Below, piece by piece: positions 53,307 to 62,243 of a stretch of 64,000 nt of DNA. Positions within the stretch are counted from its first letter, which is position 1. Each line of letters begins with the position of its first letter. The position numbers and the translations under genes were made by a program. This DNA is from Geminicoccaceae bacterium (GTDB lineage Bacteria > Pseudomonadota > Alphaproteobacteria > Geminicoccales > Geminicoccaceae). The stretch lies in assembly GCA_028285265.1 (NCBI GenBank), contig JANQPX010000057.1, positions 1 through 64,000 on the forward strand, in the 5' to 3' direction. The notes beneath the pieces are model-generated. The model saw only the letters and a list, made by a program, of their open reading frames with translations, made no database searches and had not been told where the DNA came from.

Positions 53307-54157
53307 ACGACGCACAACAACAAGAGAGTAAGGGGAGCCTGCCACCGGGGCGAGCCATCGCTTGGCGTGCTGCGATCGCGATCATCAACCGAGAGAGCCT
53401 GCGATTCGTCCATCAGCGTGGTCGTTTTATCGCTGCTCTTATCCGCCCACTCGTCTGGCTCTTTATTTTTGCCGCCGGTTTTCGTTCGGTGCTCGGTGTC
53501 TCGATCCAGCCGCCCTATGTGACTTATGTCCTCTATGAAGTTTATATCACGCCCGGCCTCTGCGGCATGATCCTTCTGTTCGCTGGCATGCAAAGCTCAC
53601 TCGCTATGGTCTATGATCGCGAAATGGGTTCGATGCGCGTGCTGCTCGTGAGCCCCTTGCCGCGATGGTATCTCTTGGTTTGTAAGCTCTTTGCCGGCGT
53701 GATTGTCGCCGTTGTACAGGTTTATGTCTTTCTTGCGATCGCGTGGTTTTGGGAGGTGGAACCGCCGCTCTACGGCTACATCACGGTGCTTCCAGCGCTT
53801 GTTCTCGCCGGCTTCATGTTGGGTGCCCTTGGGCTCTTCCTCTCGTCGGTTATTAAACAACTCGAGAACTTCGCCGGTGTCATGAACTTCGTTATCTTTC
53901 CGATGTTCTTTGCCTCATCTGCTCTCTATCCGCTGTGGCGGGTGCGCGAATCCAGTGTGCTGCTTTGGCAGATTTGCTCAGCCAATCCTTTCACCCACGC
54001 CGTCGAGATGATTCGATTCGCCCTGCACGGCCAATTCGATCTGATATCGACTGCCATCACCCTCGCATGCGCGCTGGCTTTTCTCGGCATGGCCATTTAC
54101 GGCTACGATCCCGGACGAGGCTTTATGCAGGCGAGGCGGGGAGGGGGGCCGGGTTGA
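53303..54157 (+). CDS. ABC-2 type permease (PedC-like)
   Basis: The 284-residue membrane protein has six hydrophobic segments and ABC-2 landmarks: RFIAALIRPLVWLFIFAAGF, ILLFAGMQSSLAMVYDREMG, VLLVSPLPRWYLLVCKLFAG, and FPMFFASSALYPLWRVRESS followed by ANPFTHAVEMIRFALHG. It forms the export channel with the preceding ATPase. PedC family membership is inferred from the pair. Substrate unknown. Confidence 0.88.
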   Translation: MNDAQQQESKGSLPPGRAIAWRAAIAIINRESLRFVHQRGRFIAALIRPLVWLFIFAAGFRSVLGVSIQPPYVTYVLYEVYITPGLCGMILLFAGMQSSLAMVYDREMGSMRVLLVSPLPRWYLLVCKLFAGVIVAVVQVYVFLAIAWFWEVEPPLYGYITVLPALVLAGFMLGALGLFLSSVIKQLENFAGVMNFVIFPMFFASSALYPLWRVRESSVLLWQICSANPFTHAVEMIRFALHGQFDLISTAITLACALAFLGMAIYGYDPGRGFMQARRGGGPG

Positions 54158-54270
54158 GGCAGTGTCGATCAAGCGATGTCGCGCCGACGAAATGATCGAT
54201 CAACACCCTACATGGTTCCGATCGTTCTGTTGGAGCTGTTGGACGATGCGATGTGGGACCACCAGAGCGT

Positions 54271-55251
54271 TCACGTTTCATCGAAGTACATCCGACCCAA
54301 CGGAGAATGACTGACGACGGCCCTGATCCGCTCGATGGTCTCTTGTCCCAGCTGTGTCTTCCACTTGTTGATGGCGCTACCAATCGAGCGCTTGACGTCA
54401 AAATAACCAACACGATCTGCCCCCTCGTGGGATGTGTTGCTGATCTCGTTGATGAAGCGTTTGGTCTGCGTACAAAGTGGGAGATTGAGATGATCGAAAA
54501 CTCGGCGGGACACCCGATCAATATCGGTGCATAGATCTTCGTAGCTGACGCGGAAGTAGCGGGAAGACTCCGCCATGTCGATCGCTGCCTTATCGTTGGT
54601 GAGCATCCAACGATAGGCTATCTGCTCTTCGAATGTCGCGTTCGTCATCTCCTCTCTTGTGAACGGATACTGCGCTGACTCGGGCTGTTCAAAGAGCGGC
54701 TCAAGGCGAATCTTGGTTTGCATAAGCCCTCTTTTTCGGCCCGATTGTAATGACGCATAGACTGCGCACGGATGCCGAACGATGTGAATGCACGCCAGTT
54801 GCGGCACGGCACGGCTAAAGAGCTGCGCACGGCCGAGTGCGCTGACCGACTTAATCAAATACAGCATGTCCTGATGCCTGGTCCGTACCAGATCCGGAAT
54901 GCTGTCCCCGATCGGCAACCGAAACCGCCGACCGATCTTAGAGGACATTATCATCGTGCGATAGGTGAGATCGTCCAAGCGACTTCGATAGGATTTAGCG
55001 AAGAGTGGGCGTGTTCCGTTGCTCTTGCTAAGACGACAATCCGCCATAGCGCGTACGTAATCGCGCGCCTTCGTTAAATGGGTGCCGATCTGATCAGCGG
55101 CGCAAAGAGACGGAAGATCGGTCGGAAGCAGGGCATCCGGCTCATGCCGATACAGCACCTGGGGTGCGGTATCGATCAACTTCGCGAGAAAGGTCGTTCC
55201 CGATCGGCCAAGGCCCATGACCAGGGCGATGCGATCCGGTGGTTTGGTCAT
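54271..55251 (-). CDS. Sulfotransferase family protein
   Basis: The 326-residue protein has the PAPS-binding P-loop ALVMGLGRSGTTFLAKLIDT and a 3'-phosphate-binding segment ACIHIVRHPCAVYASLQSGR with the conserved Arg and Ser. Acceptor recognition regions are not diagnostic. It is unrelated in detail to the Stf0 enzyme at 2601. It is convergent with the PedC-type gene and stands alone. Confidence 0.85.
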   Translation of the reverse strand: MTKPPDRIALVMGLGRSGTTFLAKLIDTAPQVLYRHEPDALLPTDLPSLCAADQIGTHLTKARDYVRAMADCRLSKSNGTRPLFAKSYRSRLDDLTYRTMIMSSKIGRRFRLPIGDSIPDLVRTRHQDMLYLIKSVSALGRAQLFSRAVPQLACIHIVRHPCAVYASLQSGRKRGLMQTKIRLEPLFEQPESAQYPFTREEMTNATFEEQIAYRWMLTNDKAAIDMAESSRYFRVSYEDLCTDIDRVSRRVFDHLNLPLCTQTKRFINEISNTSHEGADRVGYFDVKRSIGSAINKWKTQLGQETIERIRAVVSHSPLGRMYFDET

Positions 55252-55402
55252 ACGAGCGCGCCAAGTAAGGGCCGGTTAGATGTGGATCTGGTGAAAGCTA
55301 GTTATGGCCCGACAAGCGGTCAAGCCGCCGTTGTTGTGGATACCGGTCGACGCGGAGCTGTGCTAAGGCAGAAGAAATGCAGGAACCAACGAGCGTCTGA
55401 CC

Positions 55403-55918
55403 ATGGATCTCAAGGCCCATATCCGAACCATCCCCGACTTCCCGAAGCCCGGTATTCTATTCTACGACATTACGACGCTGCTCCAGAACGCCGAGGCCTT
55501 TCAGGTCGCGCTTGATAAGCTTCATGAGTGCGTCGAAGCAGCTAAGCCTGACCATATCGTGGCGATCGAGTCCCGTGGTTTCTTGTTTGGCGCCCCCCTT
55601 GCTGCCATGTCGAAAACTGGGCTCGTCTTGGTGCGGAAGAAAGGGAAGCTCCCCGGCAACGTGATTAGGCATAGTTACGAACTGGAGTATGGCTCAGATA
55701 CGATCGAGATCTCCGAGGGCTTCGTCCAACCTGGGAATCGCGTCCTGATCGTCGATGATCTGCTGGCAACAGGTGGTACGGCTAGCGCGACCAGAACGCT
55801 GCTCCAAAAGATTGGTGGAGAAGTTGTTGGCTCCCTCTTTCTCATCGAGCTCTTGGGCCTGCAAGGACGCGAGAAATTGGGTGAGCCGGTCGAAAGCATC
55901 TTGACCTATAAAGTTTGA
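55403..55918 (+). CDS. apt: Adenine phosphoribosyltransferase
   Basis: The 171-residue protein matches Apt over its length: LKAHIRTIPDFPKPGILFYD, IVAIESRGFLFGAPLA, LVLVRKKGKLPG and the PRPP-binding motif VLIVDDLLATGGTASAT. It converts adenine and PRPP to AMP in purine salvage. The ATG at 55403 gives the standard N-terminus. Confidence 0.95.
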   Translation: MDLKAHIRTIPDFPKPGILFYDITTLLQNAEAFQVALDKLHECVEAAKPDHIVAIESRGFLFGAPLAAMSKTGLVLVRKKGKLPGNVIRHSYELEYGSDTIEISEGFVQPGNRVLIVDDLLATGGTASATRTLLQKIGGEVVGSLFLIELLGLQGREKLGEPVESILTYKV

Positions 55919-56091
55919 CAGAGCGAACGTGAAAAGACGTTGTGCCGTATCAACGTCGCATTTTGGCTGTTGAGCTGTCTTTGGTTTCACCCGTTGCCGT
56001 AGCATGAACCCGTACGAGATCGTGTCGTCGATTCTCCCACAGTAGGTGCTCTCGACTTGCCGTCTTCCCACTTCGGCGATATTCCAGATCT

Positions 56092-56883
56092 ATGAACGTG
56101 GAATTGGACCGAAGTGTCGAGCTGGTCGTCAACCGTTATGGCGAAGCCGGAGCGCCCGTCATAGTTTTGCATGGTCTGCTGGGATCAGGGCGAAACTGGA
56201 TGACCATCGCGAAACGTTTGGCGTCTCGTCACCGGGTCGAGACGCTGGATTTGCGCAATCATGGCGGCTCGCCTTGGGCTGACGGCATGACGTATTCCTT
56301 GATGGCGGCGGACGTCCGCGCTCATATCGAGCAGACCGCGCTTGGCCCGGTGACCGTGATCGGTCACAGCATGGGTGGTAAGACGGCGATGCGCCTCGCA
56401 TTGGAGGCACCTTCGTTGGTTGAGCGTCTCGTGGTGGTTGACATCGCACCTGTTGATTATGATCACAGCACCGGCGCCTATGTAGAGGCCTTGCGCAGGC
56501 TCGATCTTACAGGGATGTCCAGCCGAAACGAGATCGACGCGCTTTTGGCGCACGATGTTGCCGAGCCAGGCATACGGGCATTTCTCCTACAAAACTTGGT
56601 GCGTGAGGAAAGCGGATTTCGCTGGAGGGCAAATTTGGATGTGCTCTCGAGGGCGATGCCCGACCTGATGACCTTTCCGATACGCGACTATGATCAATTC
56701 CGCGGTCCATCACTCTTTTTAGCAGGTGCGAATTCGGACTACGTGCGTCCGGAACATCGAACGGCAATCAAAACGCTCTTCAATCAGGCTGACATTCGAA
56801 TGATCGCAGATGCCGGCCATTGGGTGCATGCCGAGCAACCAACGGCGTTTCTCGCCCATCTCCAGGATTTCTTAAACCGCTAG
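56092..56883 (+). CDS. Alpha/beta hydrolase, YbfF-like
   Basis: The 263-residue enzyme has the oxyanion strand PVIVLHGLLGSGRNWMTIAK, the nucleophile elbow VIGHSMGGKTAMRLALEAP, and a late catalytic His in IADAGHWVHAEQP. DLRNHGGSPW is the usual early Asp/His region of this esterase group. Substrate unknown; soluble cytoplasmic. It is followed by the cytochrome fusion gene on the same strand 111 bases on. Confidence 0.92.
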   Translation: MNVELDRSVELVVNRYGEAGAPVIVLHGLLGSGRNWMTIAKRLASRHRVETLDLRNHGGSPWADGMTYSLMAADVRAHIEQTALGPVTVIGHSMGGKTAMRLALEAPSLVERLVVVDIAPVDYDHSTGAYVEALRRLDLTGMSSRNEIDALLAHDVAEPGIRAFLLQNLVREESGFRWRANLDVLSRAMPDLMTFPIRDYDQFRGPSLFLAGANSDYVRPEHRTAIKTLFNQADIRMIADAGHWVHAEQPTAFLAHLQDFLNR

Positions 56884-56994
56884 CGTCTTCGGGCCCTTGT
56901 GGTCTTTCTGTCGCTGCTCCGTTCTAGGGGTTGAAAGCGCTGACGGTTTGATCGAAGTCTTCCGTAGCGCAGTTTGATAGGCGAGGAGATCACC

Positions 56995-58236
56995 GTGGAC
57001 GGGACAACGACAAAGGGCTACGGCGCGGTAGCAAGGGCATTTCATTGGCTGACAGCCATTCTGATCGTCGCCGTTTTCTTGCTCGGCTGGTATATGAGCG
57101 ACCTTGAGCCAACTGATCCCGACACTTTTCGCCTCTATCAGATCCATAAGTCCATCGGTATCACGATCCTTGGGCTCGCTGTTCTGCGTTTGATGTGGCG
57201 GGCAATCCAGGGTGCGCCAGATTGGCCTGAACATATGGCGGCGTGGGAGCGACTGGCGGCTGCCGCTGCGCACTGGGCTCTTTATGGCCTCATCCTGGCC
57301 CAGCCGATCATCGGCATCCTGCATTCCAACGCTGCAAATTTTCCGATTGTTTTCTGGGACAGTTATGAAGTCCCGGTGCTGATTGGGCCCAATGAGATGA
57401 TCGCTGGGGTTCTGGAATCAGCGCATGAGTTGGTTGCCGATGGTTTGGCGGTATTGATCCTTCTCCATGTCGCTGCGGCACTTCGCCATCACCTTCAACT
57501 CAAAGACAACGTGCTACGCAACATGATGCCATCACCTGGTGTAGCCGGTGGGGTCGCGGTGGTCGCACTAGCCCTTTTGGTGCCGCCATTTTTGTTGATC
57601 ACCACAAGCGCGCCCGAGAACGTCAGGCGCGATTCGGAGACATCGGCTGTCACAGCGACAGCGCCAGCGTCAGAGGACGCCACAGCTCCCGTGGTTTCGG
57701 AGACACCAGCTGATGCTTGGATCGTGGAAGAAGCCTCGGAACTTGGCTTCGTTGCGCTTCAGCAGGGGGCCGAGGTACGTGGCAGGTTTGACAGGTTTGA
57801 TGCTGTTATCGTGTTCGATCCTGATGACCTCGAAAACAGCCGCATCGATGTCGACATCGACGTTGTGAGCATCAACACCGGGCAAGACTCGCGGGATGAT
57901 ACGCTGAAGTCAGCTTCGTTCTTTGAAACGGCGACCTGGCCAACGGCTGCCTTCAAGAGCGGCACAATTACGGCTTCCGGTGACGGGCGTTATGTAGCAG
58001 CTGGCACGCTGACAATTCGTGACGTGACCAAGGATGTTATCTTGCCTTTCACGCTCGCCATCGAAGAACGGCAGGGCGATTCCAACACCATGGTCGCCGA
58101 AGCGAAAGGCGATCTTCCTATCTTGAGATTGGACTATGGCGTAGGGCAGGGGGATTGGGCATCCACCGGAACTGTCGCTGATGAGGTCGTCATTACTATC
58201 GACATCAAGGCATCGAAGGCGGGTGAAGCGTCTTGA
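56995..58236 (+). CDS. Cytochrome b561 - YceI fusion protein
   Basis: Residues about 8-185 form a four-helix cytochrome b561 with haem-ligand histidines in RAFHWLTAILIVAVFLLGWY, YQIHKSIGITIL and ESAHELVADGLAVLILLHV. A fifth hydrophobic segment (VAVVALALLVPPFLLI) and an Ala/Thr-rich linker lead to a C-terminal YceI lipid-binding domain (about 245-413) with FDRFDAVIVFDPDDLENSRI and AGTLTIRDVTKDVILPFTLA. YceI domains bind isoprenoid quinones. The fusion may pass electrons between periplasmic quinone-like molecules and the membrane. AGGAG lies six bases before GTG 56995, fixing the start. Confidence 0.9.
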   Translation: MDGTTTKGYGAVARAFHWLTAILIVAVFLLGWYMSDLEPTDPDTFRLYQIHKSIGITILGLAVLRLMWRAIQGAPDWPEHMAAWERLAAAAAHWALYGLILAQPIIGILHSNAANFPIVFWDSYEVPVLIGPNEMIAGVLESAHELVADGLAVLILLHVAAALRHHLQLKDNVLRNMMPSPGVAGGVAVVALALLVPPFLLITTSAPENVRRDSETSAVTATAPASEDATAPVVSETPADAWIVEEASELGFVALQQGAEVRGRFDRFDAVIVFDPDDLENSRIDVDIDVVSINTGQDSRDDTLKSASFFETATWPTAAFKSGTITASGDGRYVAAGTLTIRDVTKDVILPFTLAIEERQGDSNTMVAEAKGDLPILRLDYGVGQGDWASTGTVADEVVITIDIKASKAGEAS

Positions 58237-58315
58237 TGCCGAACGGCTGATAGGGATGCCCTGTCCTAACTGTCTTGTTGGTATGACAAGGAGCAGATCG
58301 TAACCGTAGCGGCCG

Positions 58316-59032
58316 TTAATCAACCAGCGTGAGGTGGATGCGACGGTTATGTCGGCCCTTGCTTTCAATCTTGCCGACAGTGACGCCCCCGATCTCCCCG
58401 GTGCTGCGCACATGCGTGCCACCGCAGACCTGAAGGTCGATGCCCTCGATCTCGACGAGACGAATTTTGCCGTCGACGACGGGTGGCTTAACATTCATGG
58501 TACGCACAAGTTCTGGGCGACGCCTGATCTCATCAGCAGGAACCCATTCTTCGCGGATCGATCGATCCTCCGCAATCCAATCCTCGATCCTTTCGCCGAT
58601 CTCGGTTTTGTCGAGTTTGATGCTCTTGACGTCGAAATCTAGACGGCTTTTGTGCTCACCAACCTGACCCCCGGATACTGGCTGATCGACAGCAGCGCAA
58701 AGGAGGTGAAGGGCGGAATGCATGCGCATCAAGCGATGGCGTCTAGGCCAGTACACCTCAGCGATCAGCCGTGTCCCGACATTCGGACGTGGTGCCCGCT
58801 CTGAGACCCGATGAAGCACATCAAAGCCGTCGGGGCTCTTGATGGTATCGACAACGTCCAAGCTGCTGCCGTCGGATAACAGGAGACGGCCGCGGTCACC
58901 GGGCTGGCCGCCGCCAGTCGGAAAGAACACCGTCCGATCGAGGCGGAGACCGACTTCACCAACGGCAATGATTTGGGCATCGCATCGGCGGGCATAGGCG
59001 TCTTGGCGGAACAGTTCGATAGTCATGAGCAT
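58316..59032 (-). CDS. AlaX-type alanyl-tRNA editing protein
   Basis: The 238-residue protein is a free-standing editing domain: TVFFPTGGGQPGDRGRLLLS, the metal motif RMHSALHLLCAAVDQ (HxxxH) and QVCGGTHVRSTGEIG. It hydrolyses mischarged Ser- or Gly-tRNA(Ala). It lies 21 bases downstream of the ribA-like gene on the same strand, so it may be read through from that gene. Confidence 0.9.
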   Translation of the reverse strand: MLMTIELFRQDAYARRCDAQIIAVGEVGLRLDRTVFFPTGGGQPGDRGRLLLSDGSSLDVVDTIKSPDGFDVLHRVSERAPRPNVGTRLIAEVYWPRRHRLMRMHSALHLLCAAVDQPVSGGQVGEHKSRLDFDVKSIKLDKTEIGERIEDWIAEDRSIREEWVPADEIRRRPELVRTMNVKPPVVDGKIRLVEIEGIDLQVCGGTHVRSTGEIGGVTVGKIESKGRHNRRIHLTLVD

Positions 59033-59053
59033 TAGGCTTTGTTACTTCGTGGT

Positions 59054-60202
59054 TTACTGATCGAGGAGGTGGCCAGCGCGCAGCGCTTTGGTTTCGAGAT
59101 AGGCCTCATTGTGCGGGTTGGTAGGCATGGCATGTCGAACCCGTTCGACGTTCACGCCACCCATCGTCAAAGCTTCCACTTTGGCGGGGTTGTTGGTCAA
59201 CAGGCGAACATTTTCGATCCCAAGATGCCGAAGCATGCTTGCTGCGACATGAAATGACCGCTCATCTGGGTCGAAGCCGAGGTGTTCATTGGCATCGACG
59301 GTATCAAGGCCCCGGTCCTGCAATTGATAGGCCCGAAGCTTGTTCATGAGGCCAATGCCGCGCCCTTCCTGAGCTAGATAGAGCACGACACCGTGCCCCT
59401 CATTGCCAATCAACTCGAGCGCGCGATTAAGCTGAGGACCGCAATCGCAGCGCATCGAACCAAGAATGTCGCCGGTGAAGCACTCAGAATGCAATCGACA
59501 CAGAGCGGGTTGATTCGCCTTCGGATCACCGATGATGATGGCAAAGTGCTCAGCGCCGCCGTCCGCCGGCCGGAAACCGACGAGCCTGGCATTCTCTGCA
59601 GCAGCGAGAGGCAGACGCGCCTCTGTGACCGGGCGGAGCGTATCCGCCGAAAGATTGGTATAACGGGCGATAGCATCGGATTTGACGCGTAGGAAATCCT
59701 GATTGGCAGCCTTGCCGTTCAATCGCTCAAACCAGTCGCCAGCAAGCGGGATCGTGAGTGCAGCTGGCAACATCTCGGCGAGTTTCGAGAGCCGGATCGC
59801 CGCATAGGCACAGCTCTCCATGTCGGCTTCGAGCAGGGCGGTGGGTTGAGGCAAGAACTGTGTCTGCCCCTGTCTCGCCCATGTCGGGTCGACCAAACGT
59901 CGCACGATGTCAGCATTGACCGAACCGGTTACCGGTAACAGAACGACATCCGACTTCGACGCTGGAAAGTCGAGGACCCGCGCACGATTTGCCGTAAGCG
60001 CCAGGCAAGGCTGACCCTGTCCGGAGCCCATTAACAGCTCGAGACTCTCTGCCGTGACTGTTTCGGCGGCTTGGGTTAGCGCCATCTCGCCGTCGCCCTC
60101 GATGACGACGAAACTGCCGCGCCGAAGGTCAGCCACCGCCCGATTGACGGACATCATGGTCATCGAATCGGACGTATGACCGTCCTGAACCTGGGAACTC
60201 AT
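59054..60202 (-). CDS. ribA: GTP cyclohydrolase II with decayed RibB-like domain
   Basis: The C-terminal half (about 200-382) is a GTP cyclohydrolase II with zinc-ligand cysteines in HSECFTGDILGSMRCDCG, GHGVVLYLAQEGRGIGLMNK, DANEHLGFDPDERSFHVAAS and VRLLTNNPAKVEALTMGGV. It opens GTP to the pyrimidine precursor of flavins. The N-terminal half resembles dihydroxybutanone-phosphate synthase but the acidic catalytic loop DDEDRENEGDL is replaced by IEGDGEMALTQA, so that activity is probably lost. ATG 60202 follows GAGGA at eight bases. It is downstream of a CDP-alcohol phosphatidyltransferase gene in the divergent Rib/PTPS locus. Confidence 0.9.
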   Translation of the reverse strand: MSSQVQDGHTSDSMTMMSVNRAVADLRRGSFVVIEGDGEMALTQAAETVTAESLELLMGSGQGQPCLALTANRARVLDFPASKSDVVLLPVTGSVNADIVRRLVDPTWARQGQTQFLPQPTALLEADMESCAYAAIRLSKLAEMLPAALTIPLAGDWFERLNGKAANQDFLRVKSDAIARYTNLSADTLRPVTEARLPLAAAENARLVGFRPADGGAEHFAIIIGDPKANQPALCRLHSECFTGDILGSMRCDCGPQLNRALELIGNEGHGVVLYLAQEGRGIGLMNKLRAYQLQDRGLDTVDANEHLGFDPDERSFHVAASMLRHLGIENVRLLTNNPAKVEALTMGGVNVERVRHAMPTNPHNEAYLETKALRAGHLLDQ

Positions 60203-60314
60203 CAACGCGTTCCTCGAACCCTAAGTTGCTTTCCCGTGGCGACGGGCCTCCGTCTTGCTGGACGGTTTCGATGGCCTCTCGTCGTGACCGAATATGATGT
60301 TCGTTCGACGGCGA

Positions 60315-61109
60315 TCAAGTCTCCGCCCCTTTCTTGACCGTCGAGATCGACGACGGCGTTCGTAACAAAGCCCTGATGTCCACCACAAATGAGACCGCCA
60401 AGGCGACGAGCGCGGCCAACGCGACCGCAGACGTTTCAATCTGCGCTAATGGCGGCAATAGACAAGTAAAAAGCGCGATACCCTGGAGCGCACAGATGGT
60501 TTTTCGGCGCAAGCTAGGACCAAGAGGTGTAGCGAGGCGGGGGAAAAACCAACTTGCAGTGACGAACGCGTACCGCATCAACCCGATCAACATCACCCAA
60601 GCACCGGCCTGGCCTGTTTGCCAAACCAAGAGCGACAGGATCAACAACAGCAGCGCATCAATTTCCATATCGAAGCGAGCGCCGAACTCCGATGTAAGCT
60701 TCAGGCGTCTTGCGAGAAATCCATCGACGCCGTCCAGCAATAAAGCAAAAGCGATTAATGCACACAGATGCCAGTCAATCACCGGTTCTTGACCGCCCGC
60801 AATGAGCGTGCTGCCAATGAGGCAAACAAGGCCTGTGCGAAGGAGCGTGGCCTGATTGGCTTCGCCAAACCGGCTGCCTGCGCGACGTGACAACCAAAGA
60901 AAATTGATGACCGTCGCGAGAAGAAAAAAGCTGATCAAGCTCGCAAAAACGTGATGGAGTTGCCAAATGGCGGTGACCTTGAGATACCAGCCAATGCTTG
61001 CTGTCACGACGGCGACGGTCAGACTGCTGGTCAATATACCGCCACTGTCGGAGAAAGCCTCCTGACGCAAAAGTAGTCTTAGTTCCGACATGATGTCTAC
61101 GTCGTCCAA
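60315..61109 (-). CDS. CDP-alcohol phosphatidyltransferase family protein
   Basis: The 264-residue membrane protein has six hydrophobic segments and the family catalytic motif DGVDGFLARRLKLTSEFGAR followed by FDMEIDALLLLILSL, which carries the D-x2-DG-x2-AR-x8-G-x3-D-x3-D acids. These enzymes move a phosphoalcohol from CDP to an acceptor. It heads the minus-strand arm of the locus, 112 bases before ribA. Lipid synthesis alone would not explain this company, so an unusual CDP-linked substrate is plausible. Confidence 0.87.
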   Translation of the reverse strand: MDDVDIMSELRLLLRQEAFSDSGGILTSSLTVAVVTASIGWYLKVTAIWQLHHVFASLISFFLLATVINFLWLSRRAGSRFGEANQATLLRTGLVCLIGSTLIAGGQEPVIDWHLCALIAFALLLDGVDGFLARRLKLTSEFGARFDMEIDALLLLILSLLVWQTGQAGAWVMLIGLMRYAFVTASWFFPRLATPLGPSLRRKTICALQGIALFTCLLPPLAQIETSAVALAALVALAVSFVVDIRALLRTPSSISTVKKGAET

Positions 61110-61331
61110 CTCACATTACGCGAGACCCGCATGGCGCGTCCTCTTAAAGATCGTTTAGGCGGACATAGGCCAGCGAACCGCCTGCGATCGGAATTTCAGC
61201 CAGGTTGTCGGAGGTGGAAGCGTCCAAACGACGATATTCCTACCTCAAGACGTACTCAACGTCTCCCATACGGCGTTTTTTGTCCCGATAAGGGATTTTC
61301 TTACCGTACGGCCTAGGTTACAGCGGCGTCC

Positions 61332-62243
61332 TTGTCTAGCACAGAAACCATCGTTAGCTCAGCCGTCGAACAGGACAGGGTTTTGAACCATCAAACCGAA
61401 ACACCAGCCAATGCTGAAAATCTGAACCTCGCCTGGCGACTTTTGCTCGATCAGTTGGGTCAACTCCGCACCTCCTCCTCGGTGACCGGAAACTCTAGCA
61501 ATGAAATGACAACGTCTCAACTGGCCAAACTATTCCAGGAAAGCTGCGATGCCACGCGGACGCTGATCGATCTCTATCGTCCGCTGGTCCAATCTGATAG
61601 GGAACAGCTGGTTGTCGCCCATCTCGGCCAAAGCCTAGACGGACGGATCGCTGCGTTGAACGGTTCGTCGCGTTGGATCACTGGACCAGAGGATGTGCTG
61701 CACAATCATCGTATGCGCGCCTTGTGCGATGCGGTGGTGGTCGGTGCGAGCACGGTTTGCTATGACGATCCCAAGCTTACCGTGCGCGGGATCGAAGGGA
61801 CGTCGCCGGTTCGGGTCGTTATTGATCCCAAGCGGCGTCTTACGACAAACCATAAGGTTTTTTCCGATGGTGAGGTCGAGACGCTCTTGCTCTGTCAATC
61901 GGGTGCAGACCGCGGCAATGAGCGTCATGGTCAAGCGAAAGTGATCGGCATTCGGGATGACGATGGAGAACTCTCACCTAAAGCGATCATAGAGACTCTC
62001 AACATCAATGGCTTGAATAGACTTTTTATCGAAGGCGGCGGTATGACGATATCTCGATTCCTGGAGGCTGACGCCCTCGATCGGCTGCAAATTACGGTTG
62101 CGCCGGTGATTCTCGGCTCAGGCCGACCGAGTATCAGCCTGCCCGAAATCGAAACGGTGGCAGACGGTCTAAGACCGGCGATGCGCCAGTTCCGCTTGGG
62201 CGATGATACGCTTTTCGAATGCTGTTTCGAGAAAGGCTGCTGA
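61332..62243 (+). CDS. RibD C-terminal-type pyrimidine reductase
   Basis: From about residue 90 the protein has the RibD_C/dihydrofolate-reductase fold: VVAHLGQSLDGRIAALNGSS, RMRALCDAVVVGASTVCYDD, PVRVVIDPKRRLTT, LNRLFIEGGGMTISRFLEAD and TVAPVILGSGRPS. It would use NADPH to reduce a ribosylamino-pyrimidine. The deaminase half of RibD is absent and the first 90 residues are an unfamiliar helical extension. The start is uncertain because only TTG is available at 61332. It heads the plus-strand arm and overlaps the next gene. Confidence 0.85.
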   Translation: MSSTETIVSSAVEQDRVLNHQTETPANAENLNLAWRLLLDQLGQLRTSSSVTGNSSNEMTTSQLAKLFQESCDATRTLIDLYRPLVQSDREQLVVAHLGQSLDGRIAALNGSSRWITGPEDVLHNHRMRALCDAVVVGASTVCYDDPKLTVRGIEGTSPVRVVIDPKRRLTTNHKVFSDGEVETLLLCQSGADRGNERHGQAKVIGIRDDDGELSPKAIIETLNINGLNRLFIEGGGMTISRFLEADALDRLQITVAPVILGSGRPSISLPEIETVADGLRPAMRQFRLGDDTLFECCFEKGC

